Origin: Dolomitihabitans soli
GTDB taxonomy: Bacteria > Actinomycetota > Actinomycetes > Streptosporangiales > Streptosporangiaceae
Assembly: GCF_022213955.1 (NCBI RefSeq)
Contig: NZ_JAKNTW010000010.1
Span: 1-64,000, forward strand
Direction of reading: 5' to 3'
Length of the DNA stretch: 64,000 bases
Part shown: positions 1 through 9,794 of the stretch, one piece after another
Position numbering within the stretch: position 1 is the stretch's first letter
How the letters are laid out: each line of letters starts with the position of its first letter
Made by a program: the position numbers and the translations under genes
The notes under the pieces: generated by a model
Seen by the model: only the letters and a program-made list of their open reading frames with translations
Told to the model about the DNA's origin: nothing
Databases searched by the model: none

Positions 1-370
1 CGGACTTGTCCTCCGAACTCGGCAGACTGGGCTCCACCTGGCCGGGCGGGCCATCCGGAGTCGGACTGCCCGGACCCTCCCAACTCTCCCCGTACTCCAC
101 CGACGGAATGTCCAAGGGCTTGGCATTCTCCATGTTGTCGATGATGTAGCGGAGTTCCTCCATCGTGGGCCGCTCGAACTGCTGCTCGATAATCCGCACC
201 CCGTCGACCTCGAGCTCCCTCCGCGAACCCCCGGGACCATCGGAGTCATTGGGATGATCCTTCTCCGGAGTGTCCGGCCGATCCTGGGAATCGTCCCTGT
301 CCTCCTCCTTCGGAGCGGCATCATCCTGCTGCGGTGGAGGCGTGTCCTCCTTGGGCGGCGGCGTCTCGTC
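1..370 (-). repeat. Long internal duplication, second copy
   Basis: This is the second copy of the module at 571-1177. It lacks the 237-bp decapeptide-repeat segment and is cut by the window edge, so more copies may follow to the left. Confidence 0.9.
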
Positions 371-1723
371 CGCGGGCGACGGCTCCGCGCCGTACTCGAT
401 CCCGCCGGCCGCGGGCGGCAGGTCGGTCCCGATCCGCGCCTCCGACCCGTAGGGCGTCCCGACCTCGGCGGCACGCAGCGTATCGGGCTGGGACACGGTG
501 CCATTGGCGGTCTGGACGGTCTGAACGGCCTGGTCCGTAGCGGGGCCGTTCTGCTCCGGGACCGGCCCGTCGGACTTGTCCTCCGAACTCGGCAGACTGG
601 GCTCCACCTGGCCGGGCGGGCCATCCGGAGTCGGACTGCCCGGACCCTCCCAACTCTCCCCGTACTCCACCGACGGAATGTCCAAGGGCTTGGCATTCTC
701 CATGTTGTCGATGATGTAGCGGAGTTCCTCCATCGTGGGCCGCTCGAACTGCTGCTCGATAATCCGCACCCCGTCGACCTCGAGCTCCCTCCGCGAACCC
801 CCCGGACCATCGGAGTCATTGGGATGATCCTTCTCCGGAGTGTCCGGCCGATCCTGGGAATCGGGATCGGTGTTACCGCCCTCGGGGCCGGTGGGGTCGG
901 TGTTACCACCCTCAGGATCGGAGGGGTCGGTGTTACCACCCTCAGGATCGGAGGGGTCGGTGTTACCACCCTCAGGATCGGAGGGGTCGGTGTTACCGCC
1001 CTCAGGATCGGAGGGGTCGGTGTTACCGCCCTCAGGATCGGTGGGATCGGTGTTACCACCCCGATCGTCACGCGGATTGTCTTCCCGATCGCCCTTGGGA
1101 TCCCTGTCCTCCTCCTTCGGAGTGGGATCATCCTGCTGCGGTGGGGGCGTGTCCTCCTTGGGCGGCGGCGTCTCGTCCCTCGGTGGAGGCGTGTCCTCCT
1201 TCGGCGGAGGAGTGTCTTCTCTGGGCGGCGGCGTCTCATCCCTTGGCGGAGGCGTGTCCTGCTTCGGCGGAGGCGTCTCGTCCTTCGGTGCAGGCGTGTC
1301 CTGCTTGGGGGCAGGCGTCTCGTCCTTGGTGCCCTTGTCGTCCTTGTCAGCGCCTTCTGAGGGCATGTCCGTGCGAGGGTTGCCATCGCGGTCGGAACGG
1401 GTGCCCTTGTCCTCGGGGTCCTTCGTCTGCACGACCGATTCGTCGGCGTCGCGGGGAGTCTGGCCGTTCCGCGCGGGCTCCGTCGCGGTCTGGTCCTTCT
1501 CCTTCTTCTCCAGAAGGGTGAGCCGCGAGGTCACGTCACGCACCATGTCGTCGGCGGCATCGGCCACCTGAACGGGACGATGAGCCGTCCCGGACGGCAC
1601 GCCCGCCGCGCTGACCAGCCTGGCCACGCGTCCTTCTGTGGTCCGCATCTCGGTGGCCGCGCGTTTGACCTCAGCCAGCAATTGACGAACGAGCTTGGGG
1701 TCCATTCCATCGAACTTGCCCAT
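1..1723 (-). CDS. Large acidic repeat-rich protein, 5' part (continues past left edge)
   Basis: An uninterrupted minus-strand frame of 574 codons starts at ATG 1723, with GGGAG a few bases upstream, and is still open at base 1. Residues 1-80 look like a helical domain (MGKFDGMDPKLVRQLLAEVK...). They are followed by a Lys/Asp-rich linker, a run of about eight E/D-T-P-P-P-K/R repeats (residues ~128-198), a GGNTDPSDPE decapeptide array (~218-288), and a conserved segment RELEVDGVRIIEQQFERPT that appears twice (from residues ~307 and ~497). No signal peptide or membrane segment is visible. The N-terminus resembles uncharacterised actinobacterial proteins that I associate with secreted polymorphic-toxin or WXG-type systems. 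That link is only a recollection and the function is unknown. The gene stands alone, 94 bp upstream of the sua5 stop codon side. Confidence 0.8.
   Translation of the reverse strand, partial: MGKFDGMDPKLVRQLLAEVKRAATEMRTTEGRVARLVSAAGVPSGTAHRPVQVADAADDMVRDVTSRLTLLEKKEKDQTATEPARNGQTPRDADESVVQTKDPEDKGTRSDRDGNPRTDMPSEGADKDDKGTKDETPAPKQDTPAPKDETPPPKQDTPPPRDETPPPREDTPPPKEDTPPPRDETPPPKEDTPPPQQDDPTPKEEDRDPKGDREDNPRDDRGGNTDPTDPEGGNTDPSDPEGGNTDPSDPEGGNTDPSDPEGGNTDPSDPEGGNTDPTGPEGGNTDPDSQDRPDTPEKDHPNDSDGPGGSRRELEVDGVRIIEQQFERPTMEELRYIIDNMENAKPLDIPSVEYGESWEGPGSPTPDGPPGQVEPSLPSSEDKSDGPVPEQNGPATDQAVQTVQTANGTVSQPDTLRAAEVGTPYGSEARIGTDLPPAAGGIEYGAEPSPADETPPPKEDTPPPQQDDAAPKEEDRDDSQDRPDTPEKDHPNDSDGPGGSRRELEVDGVRIIEQQFERPTMEELRYIIDNMENAKPLDIPSVEYGESWEGPGSPTPDGPPGQVEPSLPSSEDKS
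571..1177 (-). repeat. Long internal duplication, first (promoter-proximal) copy
   Basis: Bases 571-863 match bases 1-293 at an offset of exactly 570 bp, with one difference seen (803 versus 233). Similarity resumes at 1101-1177 versus 294-370. The 237 bp at 864-1100 are extra in this copy. All offsets are multiples of three, so the host gene frame is kept. In protein terms this is an approximately 190-residue module. Confidence 0.9.
864..1075 (-). repeat. 30-bp tandem repeat array encoding GGNTDP(S/T)DPE
   Basis: There are about seven consecutive 30-bp units. Four read GGNTDPSDPE and the flanking ones are diverged (GGNTDPTDPE, GGNTDPTGPE, and a partial unit). Several units are identical at the DNA level, which suggests recent slippage or unequal crossing over. 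Confidence 0.9.
1120..1335 (-). repeat. 24-bp tandem repeats encoding (E/D)(D/E)TPPP(K/R)
   Basis: Imperfect octapeptide-coding repeats alternate EDTPPPK, DETPPPK and QDTPPPR. They form a Pro-rich, charged spacer typical of extended surface or secreted proteins. Confidence 0.8.
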
Positions 1724-1817
1724 GCGCGACTCCCAGGGAGGTATCAGCCCACCTCACGGTACCTGGGTTACGGTCATTCGTCCCGAAGATAATCAGACAG
1801 CATGGATCTTGTCGTGC

Positions 1818-2483
1818 TCAGCCCGGGATGTCGGAATCTCCGTCCGTGGCGACGTAACCCACCACGCCCCGTAGTTTCTCCTGGCTGATCGCACCTTTAC
1901 GGAGCAGGCGAGGGACCGCCGTGGTCAGATCGAGGATGGTGGAGGGGGTCCTGTCCACGCAGGCTCCGCCGTCGAGATAGACGGCCACCGTCTCGGCGAG
2001 CTGGTCCTCCGCCTCGGCGGCGGTGACGGCCGGCGGGGCGCCCGCGCGGTTGGCGCTGCTGACCGCCATCGGCCCGGTGTCCTTGAGCAGGTCGAGCGCG
2101 ACCGAGTGCAGCGGCATCCGGATCGCCACCGTGCCCTTGGTCTCGCCCAGGTCCCAGGAGAGCGACCGGTTGGCCTGGCAGATCAGGGTGAGGGGACCCG
2201 GCCAGAAGGAGTCGACGAGGTCCTGCCCGTACGGGCCGAGGCTCTCCACCAGCGCGTTGGCCGCGCGGACGGTGCCCACCAGCACGGGGACGGGCATGTC
2301 ACGGCCGCGTCCCTTGGCCTCAAGGAGCGCGGTGACCGCCGAGGGGGTGAAGGCGTCGGCGCCCACGCCGTACACGGTGTCGGTGGGCAGCACCACGAGC
2401 TCGCCGCGGCGTACGGCGGAGGCCGCGTCGGTCAGTCCCGCGGCCCGCTGCTCCGCATCCGCACAGTCATAACGTCGGGTCAC
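1818..2483 (-). CDS. Threonylcarbamoyl-AMP synthase (Sua5/YrdC family)
   Basis: A 221-residue YrdC-fold enzyme that makes threonylcarbamoyl-AMP from threonine, bicarbonate and ATP for the t6A37 modification of ANN-decoding tRNAs. Diagnostic stretches are the N-terminal PTDTVYGVGADA, the SFWPGPLTLI segment, and AVSSANRAGAPP with PSTILD near the C-terminus. The GTG at 2483 is chosen because GGAAGGA lies 8 bases upstream. A GTG at 2507 would add eight residues. It is the last gene of the rho-rpmE-prfA-prmC-sua5 series, 51 bp after the prmC stop, an order typical of actinomycetes. Confidence 0.93.
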   Translation of the reverse strand: MTRRYDCADAEQRAAGLTDAASAVRRGELVVLPTDTVYGVGADAFTPSAVTALLEAKGRGRDMPVPVLVGTVRAANALVESLGPYGQDLVDSFWPGPLTLICQANRSLSWDLGETKGTVAIRMPLHSVALDLLKDTGPMAVSSANRAGAPPAVTAAEAEDQLAETVAVYLDGGACVDRTPSTILDLTTAVPRLLRKGAISQEKLRGVVGYVATDGDSDIPG

Positions 2484-2534
2484 GGTAGACAATCCTTCCA
2501 GGTGCACATGGTCAGGTGCTGGACAGGGCCCGGT

Positions 2535-3389
2535 TCACTCCTGGCCGAAGCGGGCGGTGACGAAGCGGTCCCTGCGAGTGAGGTCCTGACGGCTTCGCAC
2601 GTCGCGCCAGCCGTTGTCCTCGGTGAACGTGAGATAGACGGCGGATCCCTGCGCGTCGGCGTGCTCCACGGCCACGAATCCGCCGGGGCGCAGCAGCCTG
2701 CGGGCCGTACGTTCCACGGCGCGGACCTCGTCGAGGCCGTCGGCGCCCGAGCCGTACAGGGCGCGGGCCGGATCGTACTCGCGCACCTCGGGATCGCGGG
2801 GGATCGCGCCGGGCGGGATGTAGGGCGGGTTGGAGATGACCAGGTCGACCCGGCCGTCGAGCTCGTGCAGGCACTCGGCCAGGTCCTCGGGGTGCAGGGT
2901 CACCCGGCCCTGTCCGAGCTCGGAGATGTTGCGCTTGGCCCAGCCGTACGCGCGCGGGTCGACCTCGACGGCGTGCACCTGCGCGAGCGCCACCTCCTGG
3001 GCGATCGACAGGGCGATGGCGCCGGAGCCGGTGCCGAGGTCCACGACGACGGGCGAGGCGACGTCCATCTCGCGGAGCCGGTCGATCGCCCAGCCCGCGA
3101 CCACCTCGGTCTCGGGGCGCGGCACGAAGACGCCGGGGCCGACCTCCAGTGACAGGTAACGGAAGTAGGCGCGGCCGGTGATGTGCTGCAGGGGTTCGCG
3201 GGCCGCGCGCCGGGCGACGCCCTCCCAGAACAGCGCGTCGAAATCGGCGTCCTTGACCGTGAGCAACTCACTTCTGCGCACGCCGTGAACGAAGGCCGCG
3301 ATCTCCTCGGCGTCGGTACGCGGAGAAGGCACTCCGGCTTCGGCCAGCCGGGCGGTGGCAAGGGCGATCTCGTCCAGGAGGAAGGTCAT
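2535..3389 (-). CDS. prmC: Peptide chain release factor N5-glutamine methyltransferase
   Basis: A 284-residue SAM-dependent methyltransferase that methylates the Gln of the GGQ motif of release factors. It shows the SAM-binding DLGTGSG (residues 117-123) and the catalytic NPPY (187-190). The helical N-terminal release-factor-binding domain (about 1-80) is present. ATG 3389 follows the prfA stop by 10 bp, so the enzyme and its substrate are co-transcribed. Confidence 0.95.
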   Translation of the reverse strand: MTFLLDEIALATARLAEAGVPSPRTDAEEIAAFVHGVRRSELLTVKDADFDALFWEGVARRAAREPLQHITGRAYFRYLSLEVGPGVFVPRPETEVVAGWAIDRLREMDVASPVVVDLGTGSGAIALSIAQEVALAQVHAVEVDPRAYGWAKRNISELGQGRVTLHPEDLAECLHELDGRVDLVISNPPYIPPGAIPRDPEVREYDPARALYGSGADGLDEVRAVERTARRLLRPGGFVAVEHADAQGSAVYLTFTEDNGWRDVRSRQDLTRRDRFVTARFGQE

Positions 3390-3399
3390 GTCATGGGGT

Positions 3400-4452
3400 T
3401 CAGGAATGGGCGGCGAGCTTCTCCGCCGTCTCGGCGTCGGTCAAAGCCTGGATCACCGCGGTCAACTCGCCGTCCAGGACTTGATCAAGGTTATACGCCT
3501 TGAAGCCGACCCGGTGGTCGGAGATGCGGTTCTCCGGAAAGTTGTAGGTGCGAATGCGCTCGGAACGGTCGACCGTGCGCACCTGTGACTTGCGCTCGGC
3601 GGCGGCGGAGGCCGCGGCCTCCTCCTCGGCCATCGCCTGGAGGCGGGCGCGCAGCACGCGCATCGCCGAATCCTTGTTCTGGAGCTGGCTCTTCTCGTTC
3701 TGGCAGGAGACGACGACGCCGGTGGGCACGTGGGTGATGCGGACGGCCGAGTCGGTGGTGTTGACGCTCTGGCCGCCGGGGCCGCCCGAGCGGAACACGT
3801 CGATGCGCAGGTCGTTGGGGTCGATCTGGATGTCGACCTCCTCGACCTCCGGGTAGACGAGCACGCCGGCCGCACTGGTGTGGATGCGCCCCTGCGACTC
3901 GGTCGCCGGAACCCGCTGCACCCGGTGAACGCCGCCCTCGAACTTCAGCTGCGACCACACGCCGTCGTGGCCCTTCGCCTTGATGGCGACGGTGACGTCC
4001 TTGTAGCCGCCGAGGTCGGAGTGCTGGGCGTCGATGATCTCGGCCCGCCAGCCGACCCGCTCCGCGTAGCGGAGATACATCCGCAGGAGGTCACCGGCGA
4101 ACAGGGCCGACTCCTCGCCGCCCTCACCCGCCTTGATCTCCATCAGGATGTCCTTCGAGTCGTTGGGGTCGCGCGGGATGAGCAGGTGCTTGAGCCGGTC
4201 CTCCAAGGGGCCGATCCGCGCCTGGAGCTCCTCGGCCTCCGCGGCGAAGGACGCGTCCTCCGTGGCCAGCTCCCTGGCGGCGGCGAGGTCCTCACGGACC
4301 CCGTCGAGCTCCCGGTAGGTGGTCACGATCGGGGTGAGCTCGGCGTAACGCTTGCCGAGCGTGCGCGCCCTGTTCTGGTCGGCGTGCACGGCGGCGTCGG
4401 AGAGCGTGGTCTCCAGCTCGGAGTATTCCTTGAGCAGCTCGTCCAGATTCAC
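3400..4452 (-). CDS. prfA: Peptide chain release factor 1
   Basis: A 350-residue class I release factor. The GGQ hydrolysis motif is at residues 226-228 (GGPGGQSVN). The stop-codon-reading tripeptide is PAT (182-184), which marks RF1 rather than RF2. It starts with GTG at 4452 behind an AAGGGA element. It lies between rpmE and prmC. The 101-bp gap to rpmE holds no other gene. Confidence 0.96.
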   Translation of the reverse strand: MNLDELLKEYSELETTLSDAAVHADQNRARTLGKRYAELTPIVTTYRELDGVREDLAAARELATEDASFAAEAEELQARIGPLEDRLKHLLIPRDPNDSKDILMEIKAGEGGEESALFAGDLLRMYLRYAERVGWRAEIIDAQHSDLGGYKDVTVAIKAKGHDGVWSQLKFEGGVHRVQRVPATESQGRIHTSAAGVLVYPEVEEVDIQIDPNDLRIDVFRSGGPGGQSVNTTDSAVRITHVPTGVVVSCQNEKSQLQNKDSAMRVLRARLQAMAEEEAAASAAAERKSQVRTVDRSERIRTYNFPENRISDHRVGFKAYNLDQVLDGELTAVIQALTDAETAEKLAAHS

Positions 4453-4553
4453 CGTGCGTCGTCCCTTCGAAGAGCAAAAGCCTGACCATGAAGAACGCCG
4501 ACCCGGTCACATCCTTCTGACGAGGGATGATTCCGAGTCGGCGGTGATCTGAG

Positions 4554-4772
4554 CTAGTTGCCCGTGGTCTTCTTCCCGAAGCGCTTCTCGAAGCGAGCCA
4601 CCCGGCCGCCGGTGTCGAGGATCTTCTGCTTGCCCGTGTAGAACGGGTGACACGCCGAGCACACGTCGGCGTGGATCGAGCCGTTCTTCGCGGTGCTACG
4701 GGTGGTGAAGGAGTTGCCGCACGTGCAGGTGACCTGCGTGACGACGTACTCCGGGTGGATGTCGGGCTTCAT
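4554..4772 (-). CDS. rpmE: 50S ribosomal protein L31, zinc-binding form
   Basis: A 72-residue L31. The zinc ligands Cys16, Cys18, Cys38 and Cys41 mark the Cys-containing (C+) form, usually replaced by a Cys-free paralogue under zinc starvation. ATG 4772 follows GAGAGGAAAG. A longer in-frame reading exists upstream but lacks family similarity. Confidence 0.96.
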   Translation of the reverse strand: MKPDIHPEYVVTQVTCTCGNSFTTRSTAKNGSIHADVCSACHPFYTGKQKILDTGGRVARFEKRFGKKTTGN

Positions 4773-4936
4773 GTTCTTTCCTCTCGCAAGGTGCGGTCGC
4801 CGGGTCGCCGTGACTCTGCGCGCTGAGCACACCGGACGGGTGCGCGCGGGCGGGAACCGGTACCTGCTGCGGTTCGGCTACCAGTGTGCCAGATCCTGCA
4901 ACCATCCCAGGCCGTGGGTAATTCCCGTGCGCGGAA

Positions 4937-4961
4937 ACGGCGGGCCGTGGCGGCCCGCCGT
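4937..4961 (-). terminator. Probable terminator hairpin after rho
   Basis: A perfect 10-bp inverted repeat (ACGGCGGGCC / GGCCCGCCGT) with a 5-base loop lies 15 bp past the rho stop. The minus-strand T-run after it is short (TTT), so the hairpin is a weak intrinsic terminator or an mRNA-end stabiliser. It separates rho from rpmE. Confidence 0.6.
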
Positions 4962-4975
4962 CTCCCTCGGTGACG

Positions 4976-7186
4976 CTAGTCGCGCTCGTTGCTCACGGTC
5001 GTCTTCTGGACCTGGAGCAGGAACTCGGCGTTGGAGCTGGTCTCCTTCATCTTCTCCAGGAGCAGCTCCAGAGCCTGCTGCATGTCGAGAGCGTGCAGCA
5101 CCCGCCGCAGCTTCCAGGTGATCTGCAGCTCGTCCTTCGACATCAGGATCTCTTCCTTACGGGTGCTGGACGCGTCGACGTCCACCGCGGGGAAGATCCG
5201 CTTGTCTGCCAGCGAGCGGTTGAGCTTGAGCTCGGCGTTGCCGGTGCCCTTGAACTCCTCGAAGATGACCTCGTCCATCTTGGAGCCGGTCTCGACCAGC
5301 GCCGTGGCGAGGATCGTCAGCGAACCGCCGTTCTCGATGTTCCTGGCCGCGCCGAAGAACCGCTTCGGCGGGTAGAGCGCCGTGGAGTCGACACCACCGG
5401 ACAGGATCCGGCCGCTGGCCGGCGCCGCGAGGTTGTAGGCGCGGCCGAGCCGGGTGATCGAGTCGAGCAGCACGACGACGTCGTGGCCCAGCTCGACCAG
5501 CCGCTTGGCCCGCTCGATGGCGAGCTCGGCGACCGTGGTGTGGTCTTCGGCGGGACGGTCGAAGGTCGAGTGGATGACCTCGCCCTTCACCGACCGCTGC
5601 ATGTCGGTGACCTCTTCCGGACGCTCGTCGACCAGCACGACCATCAGGTGGCACTCGGGGCTGTTCCTGGTGATCGCGTTGGCGATCGCCTGGAGCACCA
5701 TCGTCTTGCCCGCCTTGGGCGGCGAGACGATCAGGGCGCGCTGGCCCTTGCCGATCGGGGTCACCATGTCGATGATCCGGGTCGTCAGCACGTTGGGCTC
5801 GGTCTCCAGCCGCAGGCGCTCCTGCGGGTAGAGAGGCGTGAGCTTGTTGAAGTCGGGACGGTTCCGGCCCTGGTCCGGGTCCATGCCGTTGACGGTGTCG
5901 AGACGGACCAGCGCGTTGAACTTCTCGCGCCGCTCGCCCTCACGCGGCTGGCGCACGGCGCCGGTGATGACGTCGCCCTTGCGCAGGCCGTTACGGCGGA
6001 TCTGGGCCAGCGAGACGTAGACGTCGTTAGCACCCGGCAGATAACCGCTGGTGCGCACGAACGCGTAGTTGTCGAGGATGTCCAGGATTCCGGCGATCGG
6101 GATCAGGACATCGTCGTCGCCGACGACCGGCTCGTTGCTGTCGAAGCGGTCACGTCCACGACGGTTCCGCTCCCTGAACCGGCCACGACGGCCGCGACGG
6201 CTGCCGTCGTCGTCCTGGTCGGCGCCCCGCGGGTCGCCGCCTCGCGGGTCACCGCCACGCCCCTGGTCACGGCCCTGGTCGCGATCGCGGTCACGGTCAC
6301 GGCCCTGCTCACGGTCACGGCCCTGCTCACGGCCCTGGTCACGGTCGCGGTCGCGGCCCTGCTCACGGTCACGGTCACGGTCACGGCCCTGCTCGCGGCC
6401 CTGCTCGCGGCCCTGCTCGCGGCCCTGGTCGCGGCCCTGGTCACGGTCACGGTCTCCGCGACCCTGACCGGCGTCCGCTGCCCGCTGGTCGGTACGGCTG
6501 TCGCCACGCTCGCGCCGGTCGCCACGCTCCGCGCGGTCACCACGGTCACGATCGGCACGGTCGCCGCGGTCGGCACGCTCACCGCGGTCAGCACGCTCAG
6601 CACGGTCACCGCGGTCGGCACGCTCACCGCGGCCACGGCGGTCGCCCCGCTCGCGGCGGCTCTCGCCACGCTCGGACCGGCCGTCGGACTGCGCGCTCTC
6701 GGGCTGCTCGACGACGGCGGGTGCCGCGGCGACGACCGGCTCGGCCTGCGTCACGGGTGCCGCCTGCGCGGCGATCGGCTCGGGCGCGGCCGGCTGCTCG
6801 GCTACCGGCTCCGGCGCGACGGCGCGGGAACGTTCCCTCCGGGCACGCGCAGGGCGCTCGGCGGGCTGCTCGGCCGGCGGCGCGGCGGCCGCCGCCTTCG
6901 ACGCGGCGGGCGCGGCGGGGGCGGTGTCTCCGGCGGCGGGCGTCTGGCCGCCATCAGCGGAAACGCCCTGCTTCTCCTGGATGGCCGCGATGAGCTGGCT
7001 CTTGCGCATCCGCCCGGTCCCGCTGATACCCAGGCTCGACGCGAGCTGCTGGAGCTCAGGCAGCACCATGGCGGACAGGCCGGTGCCGGAGCGACGTCGC
7101 GGCTTGGCCGGGGCGCGCGTGGGGGTGTCGCCGGCCGCCGGCTTCCCAGAGCCGGTGTCGGAGAGGAGTTCGGTGGTGTCGCTCAC
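4976..7186 (-). CDS. rho: Transcription termination factor Rho
   Basis: A 736-residue hexameric RNA-dependent ATPase. The Rho N-terminal helical domain occupies about residues 25-65. It is followed by roughly 230 residues of low-complexity R/D/G/Q/E sequence, then the RNA-binding cold-shock-like domain and the ATPase core with Walker A PPKAGKT (about residue 490) and Walker [12 protein letters not shown]. Such an insertion is known in actinobacterial Rho proteins and adds RNA-binding capacity. GTG 7186 is preceded by GGAAGG. The gene follows thrB after a 463-bp leader, consistent with its own promoter. Confidence 0.95.
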   Translation of the reverse strand: MSDTTELLSDTGSGKPAAGDTPTRAPAKPRRRSGTGLSAMVLPELQQLASSLGISGTGRMRKSQLIAAIQEKQGVSADGGQTPAAGDTAPAAPAASKAAAAAPPAEQPAERPARARRERSRAVAPEPVAEQPAAPEPIAAQAAPVTQAEPVVAAAPAVVEQPESAQSDGRSERGESRRERGDRRGRGERADRGDRAERADRGERADRGDRADRDRGDRAERGDRRERGDSRTDQRAADAGQGRGDRDRDQGRDQGREQGREQGREQGRDRDRDREQGRDRDRDQGREQGRDREQGRDRDRDRDQGRDQGRGGDPRGGDPRGADQDDDGSRRGRRGRFRERNRRGRDRFDSNEPVVGDDDVLIPIAGILDILDNYAFVRTSGYLPGANDVYVSLAQIRRNGLRKGDVITGAVRQPREGERREKFNALVRLDTVNGMDPDQGRNRPDFNKLTPLYPQERLRLETEPNVLTTRIIDMVTPIGKGQRALIVSPPKAGKTMVLQAIANAITRNSPECHLMVVLVDERPEEVTDMQRSVKGEVIHSTFDRPAEDHTTVAELAIERAKRLVELGHDVVVLLDSITRLGRAYNLAAPASGRILSGGVDSTALYPPKRFFGAARNIENGGSLTILATALVETGSKMDEVIFEEFKGTGNAELKLNRSLADKRIFPAVDVDASSTRKEEILMSKDELQITWKLRRVLHALDMQQALELLLEKMKETSSNAEFLLQVQKTTVSNERD

Positions 7187-7649
7187 TAAGGGTCCTTCCC
7201 AGGGGTCGGGCGTCGGCCGCGATAAGCCAATCGTCCCGGAGGTGCGATCGATCCGGCGGGACAGACCGGGTCGGGGTGCACGTTGCGATCCTTGGCCGCC
7301 CCGAAGGACGGCTGCCACTGTCGGGGACAGGTCCGTCCAAGCCGTCAGCGCCGGGACGTGCCGGCGATGGGTGCCTGGAGGTCACCCCCCGGATTGTTAT
7401 TGCCAACCAGATGTCGAGATGGTTGGAGCCCGCGTATCCCCGCACACTCCGCCCCTCGACGCGTCTACCGGATGTGGACCAACCGGAGACGACGGATTCA
7501 GGAACAGTGTGCTGCCCACATCTGATGAGGTGGAGCATGATGCAGCGATGTGTGGCTGACAAGCACGCACCCATCATGGGGGCATCTGGTGCGGCTATAA
7601 GCCTAACATCACCAGCGCACACGGCTATTCCCTGAAGGTCGAAGAGGCA
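7187..7649 (-). promoter_or_regulatory. Long gene-free leader of rho (463 bp)
   Basis: No credible gene lies between the rho start and the thrB stop. On the minus strand an AT-richer stretch near 7590-7610 contains TTAGGCTTATAGCC, which holds TAGGCT (TANNNT) as a possible -10 element. A long untranslated leader is in line with Rho autoregulating its own mRNA. Transcript mapping was not possible here. Confidence 0.4.
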
Positions 7650-8570
7650 TCAGCGTGTCTCGGGAAACTGGACGGTCGCACCATCGATGTCGACGTCCAA
7701 AGGCTGGATGTGCCAGTCAGTACCCACTTCTGACGCGATCAAATCCTGCGTATCCGCTGACGAAAACGCAAGAACTGTGGGCCCCGCCCCGGACACGACT
7801 GCGGGAACTCCGACCGCGCGGAGACGTTTTACCAGATCCGCGGTCTGTGGCATGGCAGGCGCGCGGTAGTCCTGGTGCAGCCGATCTTCTGTGGCGGCGA
7901 GCAGCACCGGGGTCTCCGGTTGAAGTGTCACCGCCGCGACAAGGAGTGCCGCCCGCCCCGCGTTGGCGGAGGCGTCGGTGTGGGGCACGTCTTTCGGCAG
8001 GTATCCCCGCGCCACTTCGGTGGACAACCGGTGCCCGGGGATGACGACCACAGGCCGGATCTCGGCATGCGGGCGCAGCTTCACCATACGCGGAACTCCG
8101 GATCGCTCGCTCCACGCGATCGTCAATCCGCCCGCGAGACACGGCGCGACGTTGTCCGGATGCCCCTCCATCTCGGTGGCCAGCGCGTAGACGTCCTCGT
8201 CGGAGAGGCCGTCGGGCAGGCCGCCGCCGAGCGCCCTGGCGGCGAGAATGCCCGCGCAGATGGCCGCGGAGGAGGAGCCGAGGCCCCTGGCGTGCGGGAT
8301 GCGGTTGTGACATCGCAGACGGATGCCTGACGGCTGCGGCGCGCCCATCCGGGAGAATGCCCGCCGCATCGCCTGTACGACCAGATGGCCCTCGCCCGGA
8401 TCGAGCTCACCGGCCCCCTCGCCGGTGACCTCGATGTCGATTCCCGTACCCGTGAGCGTGGCCTCGATCTCGTCGTGGAGGCGGAGGGCCAGCCCCAGCG
8501 TGTCGTATCCCGGGCCCAGGTTCGCCGAGGTCGCGGGCACGCGGACGACGACGGTCGTGCTATCGGACAT
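7650..8570 (-). CDS. thrB: Homoserine kinase
   Basis: A 306-residue GHMP-superfamily kinase that phosphorylates homoserine. The N-terminal RVPATSANLGPGYDTLGLAL and the ATP-binding PHARGLGSSSAA (residues 92-103) are diagnostic. ATG 8570 has AAGGTGA upstream and lies 17 bp after the thrC stop, so the two are co-transcribed. Confidence 0.95.
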   Translation of the reverse strand: MSDSTTVVVRVPATSANLGPGYDTLGLALRLHDEIEATLTGTGIDIEVTGEGAGELDPGEGHLVVQAMRRAFSRMGAPQPSGIRLRCHNRIPHARGLGSSSAAICAGILAARALGGGLPDGLSDEDVYALATEMEGHPDNVAPCLAGGLTIAWSERSGVPRMVKLRPHAEIRPVVVIPGHRLSTEVARGYLPKDVPHTDASANAGRAALLVAAVTLQPETPVLLAATEDRLHQDYRAPAMPQTADLVKRLRAVGVPAVVSGAGPTVLAFSSADTQDLIASEVGTDWHIQPLDVDIDGATVQFPETR

Positions 8571-8587
8571 GCGTCACCTTCGAGATG

Positions 8588-9646
8588 TCAGGCGAGCTCC
8601 AGCGCCATCGCGGCAGCGTGGGCGTCGATCGAGATCGTGACCGGCGCGGGAGCCCCGGAGATCGCCCAGTCGGGGTCCTTCAAACCGTTGCCGGTGACGG
8701 TACACACCACCCGCTCACCGGCGCGGACCAGCCCCTGCTGGTGCGCCTGGAGCAGGCCGGCGACGCTCGCGGCCGAGGCCAGCTCGACGAACACGCCCTC
8801 CTCCTGCGCGAGCAGCTTGTAGGCGGCGGCGATCTGCCGGTCGGTGACGGCCTGGATGTCGCCGCCCGACTCGTCACGCGCCGCCTCGGCGAGCTGCCAC
8901 GACGCGGGGTTGCCGATCCGGATGGCGGTGGCGATCGTGTGCGGGTGGGTCACCGGCGCGCCGTTCACGATCGGGGCGGAACCGCTCGCCTGGAACCCCA
9001 GCATGCGGGGCGTGCCGGTGGCGGGGCCGTCCGCGGCGTACTCCTTGTAGCCCATCCAGTACGCGGAGATGTTGCCGGCGTTGCCGACCGGGAGGCAGTG
9101 CACGTCGGGCGCGTCGCCGAGCACGTCGACGATCTCGAACGCCGCGGTCTTCTGCCCCTGCAGCCGGTACGGGTTGACCGAGTTGACCAGCGCGATCGGG
9201 TAGCTCTCCGACAGCTTCCTGGTCATCTCCAGGCAGTCGTCGAAGGACCCGTCGACCTGGAGGAGCTTGGCGCCGTGCACGAGTGCCTGCGCCAGCTTGC
9301 CCATTGCGATCTTGCCGCGGGGCACCAGGACCGCACAGGTCAGCCCGGCGCGCACCGCGTACGCGGCGGCGGAGGCGCTGGTGTTTCCGGTGGAGGCGCA
9401 GATGACCGCCTTCGCGCCCGACTCCACCGCCTTGCTGATGGCCATGGTCATGCCACGGTCCTTGAAACTGCCGGTCGGGTTGAGCCCCTCGACCTTGAGG
9501 TAGACGTCGCAGCCGGTGAGCGCGGAGACGCGCCGGGCCGGCACGAGCGGCGTGCCGCCCTCCAGCAGGGTGATCACCGGCGTCGCCGTGGTCACCGGAA
9601 GCCGGTCGCGATACTCCTCGATGAGGCCACGCCATGCGCTGGTCAT
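8588..9646 (-). CDS. thrC: Threonine synthase
   Basis: A 352-residue PLP enzyme that converts phosphohomoserine to threonine. The cofactor lysine is K62 in [10 protein letters not shown], and [13 protein letters not shown] follows as the second family motif. ATG 9646 has GTAGGAG 7 bases upstream. A longer in-frame extension upstream is not conserved in type. In actinomycetes hom is normally directly upstream, but here hom lies 14.6 kb away. Confidence 0.95.
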   Translation of the reverse strand: MTSAWRGLIEEYRDRLPVTTATPVITLLEGGTPLVPARRVSALTGCDVYLKVEGLNPTGSFKDRGMTMAISKAVESGAKAVICASTGNTSASAAAYAVRAGLTCAVLVPRGKIAMGKLAQALVHGAKLLQVDGSFDDCLEMTRKLSESYPIALVNSVNPYRLQGQKTAAFEIVDVLGDAPDVHCLPVGNAGNISAYWMGYKEYAADGPATGTPRMLGFQASGSAPIVNGAPVTHPHTIATAIRIGNPASWQLAEAARDESGGDIQAVTDRQIAAAYKLLAQEEGVFVELASAASVAGLLQAHQQGLVRAGERVVCTVTGNGLKDPDWAISGAPAPVTISIDAHAAAMALELA

Positions 9647-9794
9647 GATTCTGCTCCTACGGCTGCATGCTGTGTAGGTGTCCGAGTTTACGGGCACTGG
9701 CCTGACCTGCCGACACAGGATGTCCCACCGGCGGACATCACCGATAGGGTCGGCAGATGCTTTCCCCCCGGCAGACGCACGAGGAGCATTCGCC

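Noticed and set aside
254-1360. Long plus-strand open frame opposite the left-edge gene
   Set aside because: It is the antisense of the repeat-rich minus-strand gene. Its Arg/Leu/Gly composition mirrors the repeats and it has no family features.
4970-7189. Plus-strand frame of ~740 codons opposite rho
   Set aside because: High-GC antisense artefact. The Rho motifs are all on the minus strand.
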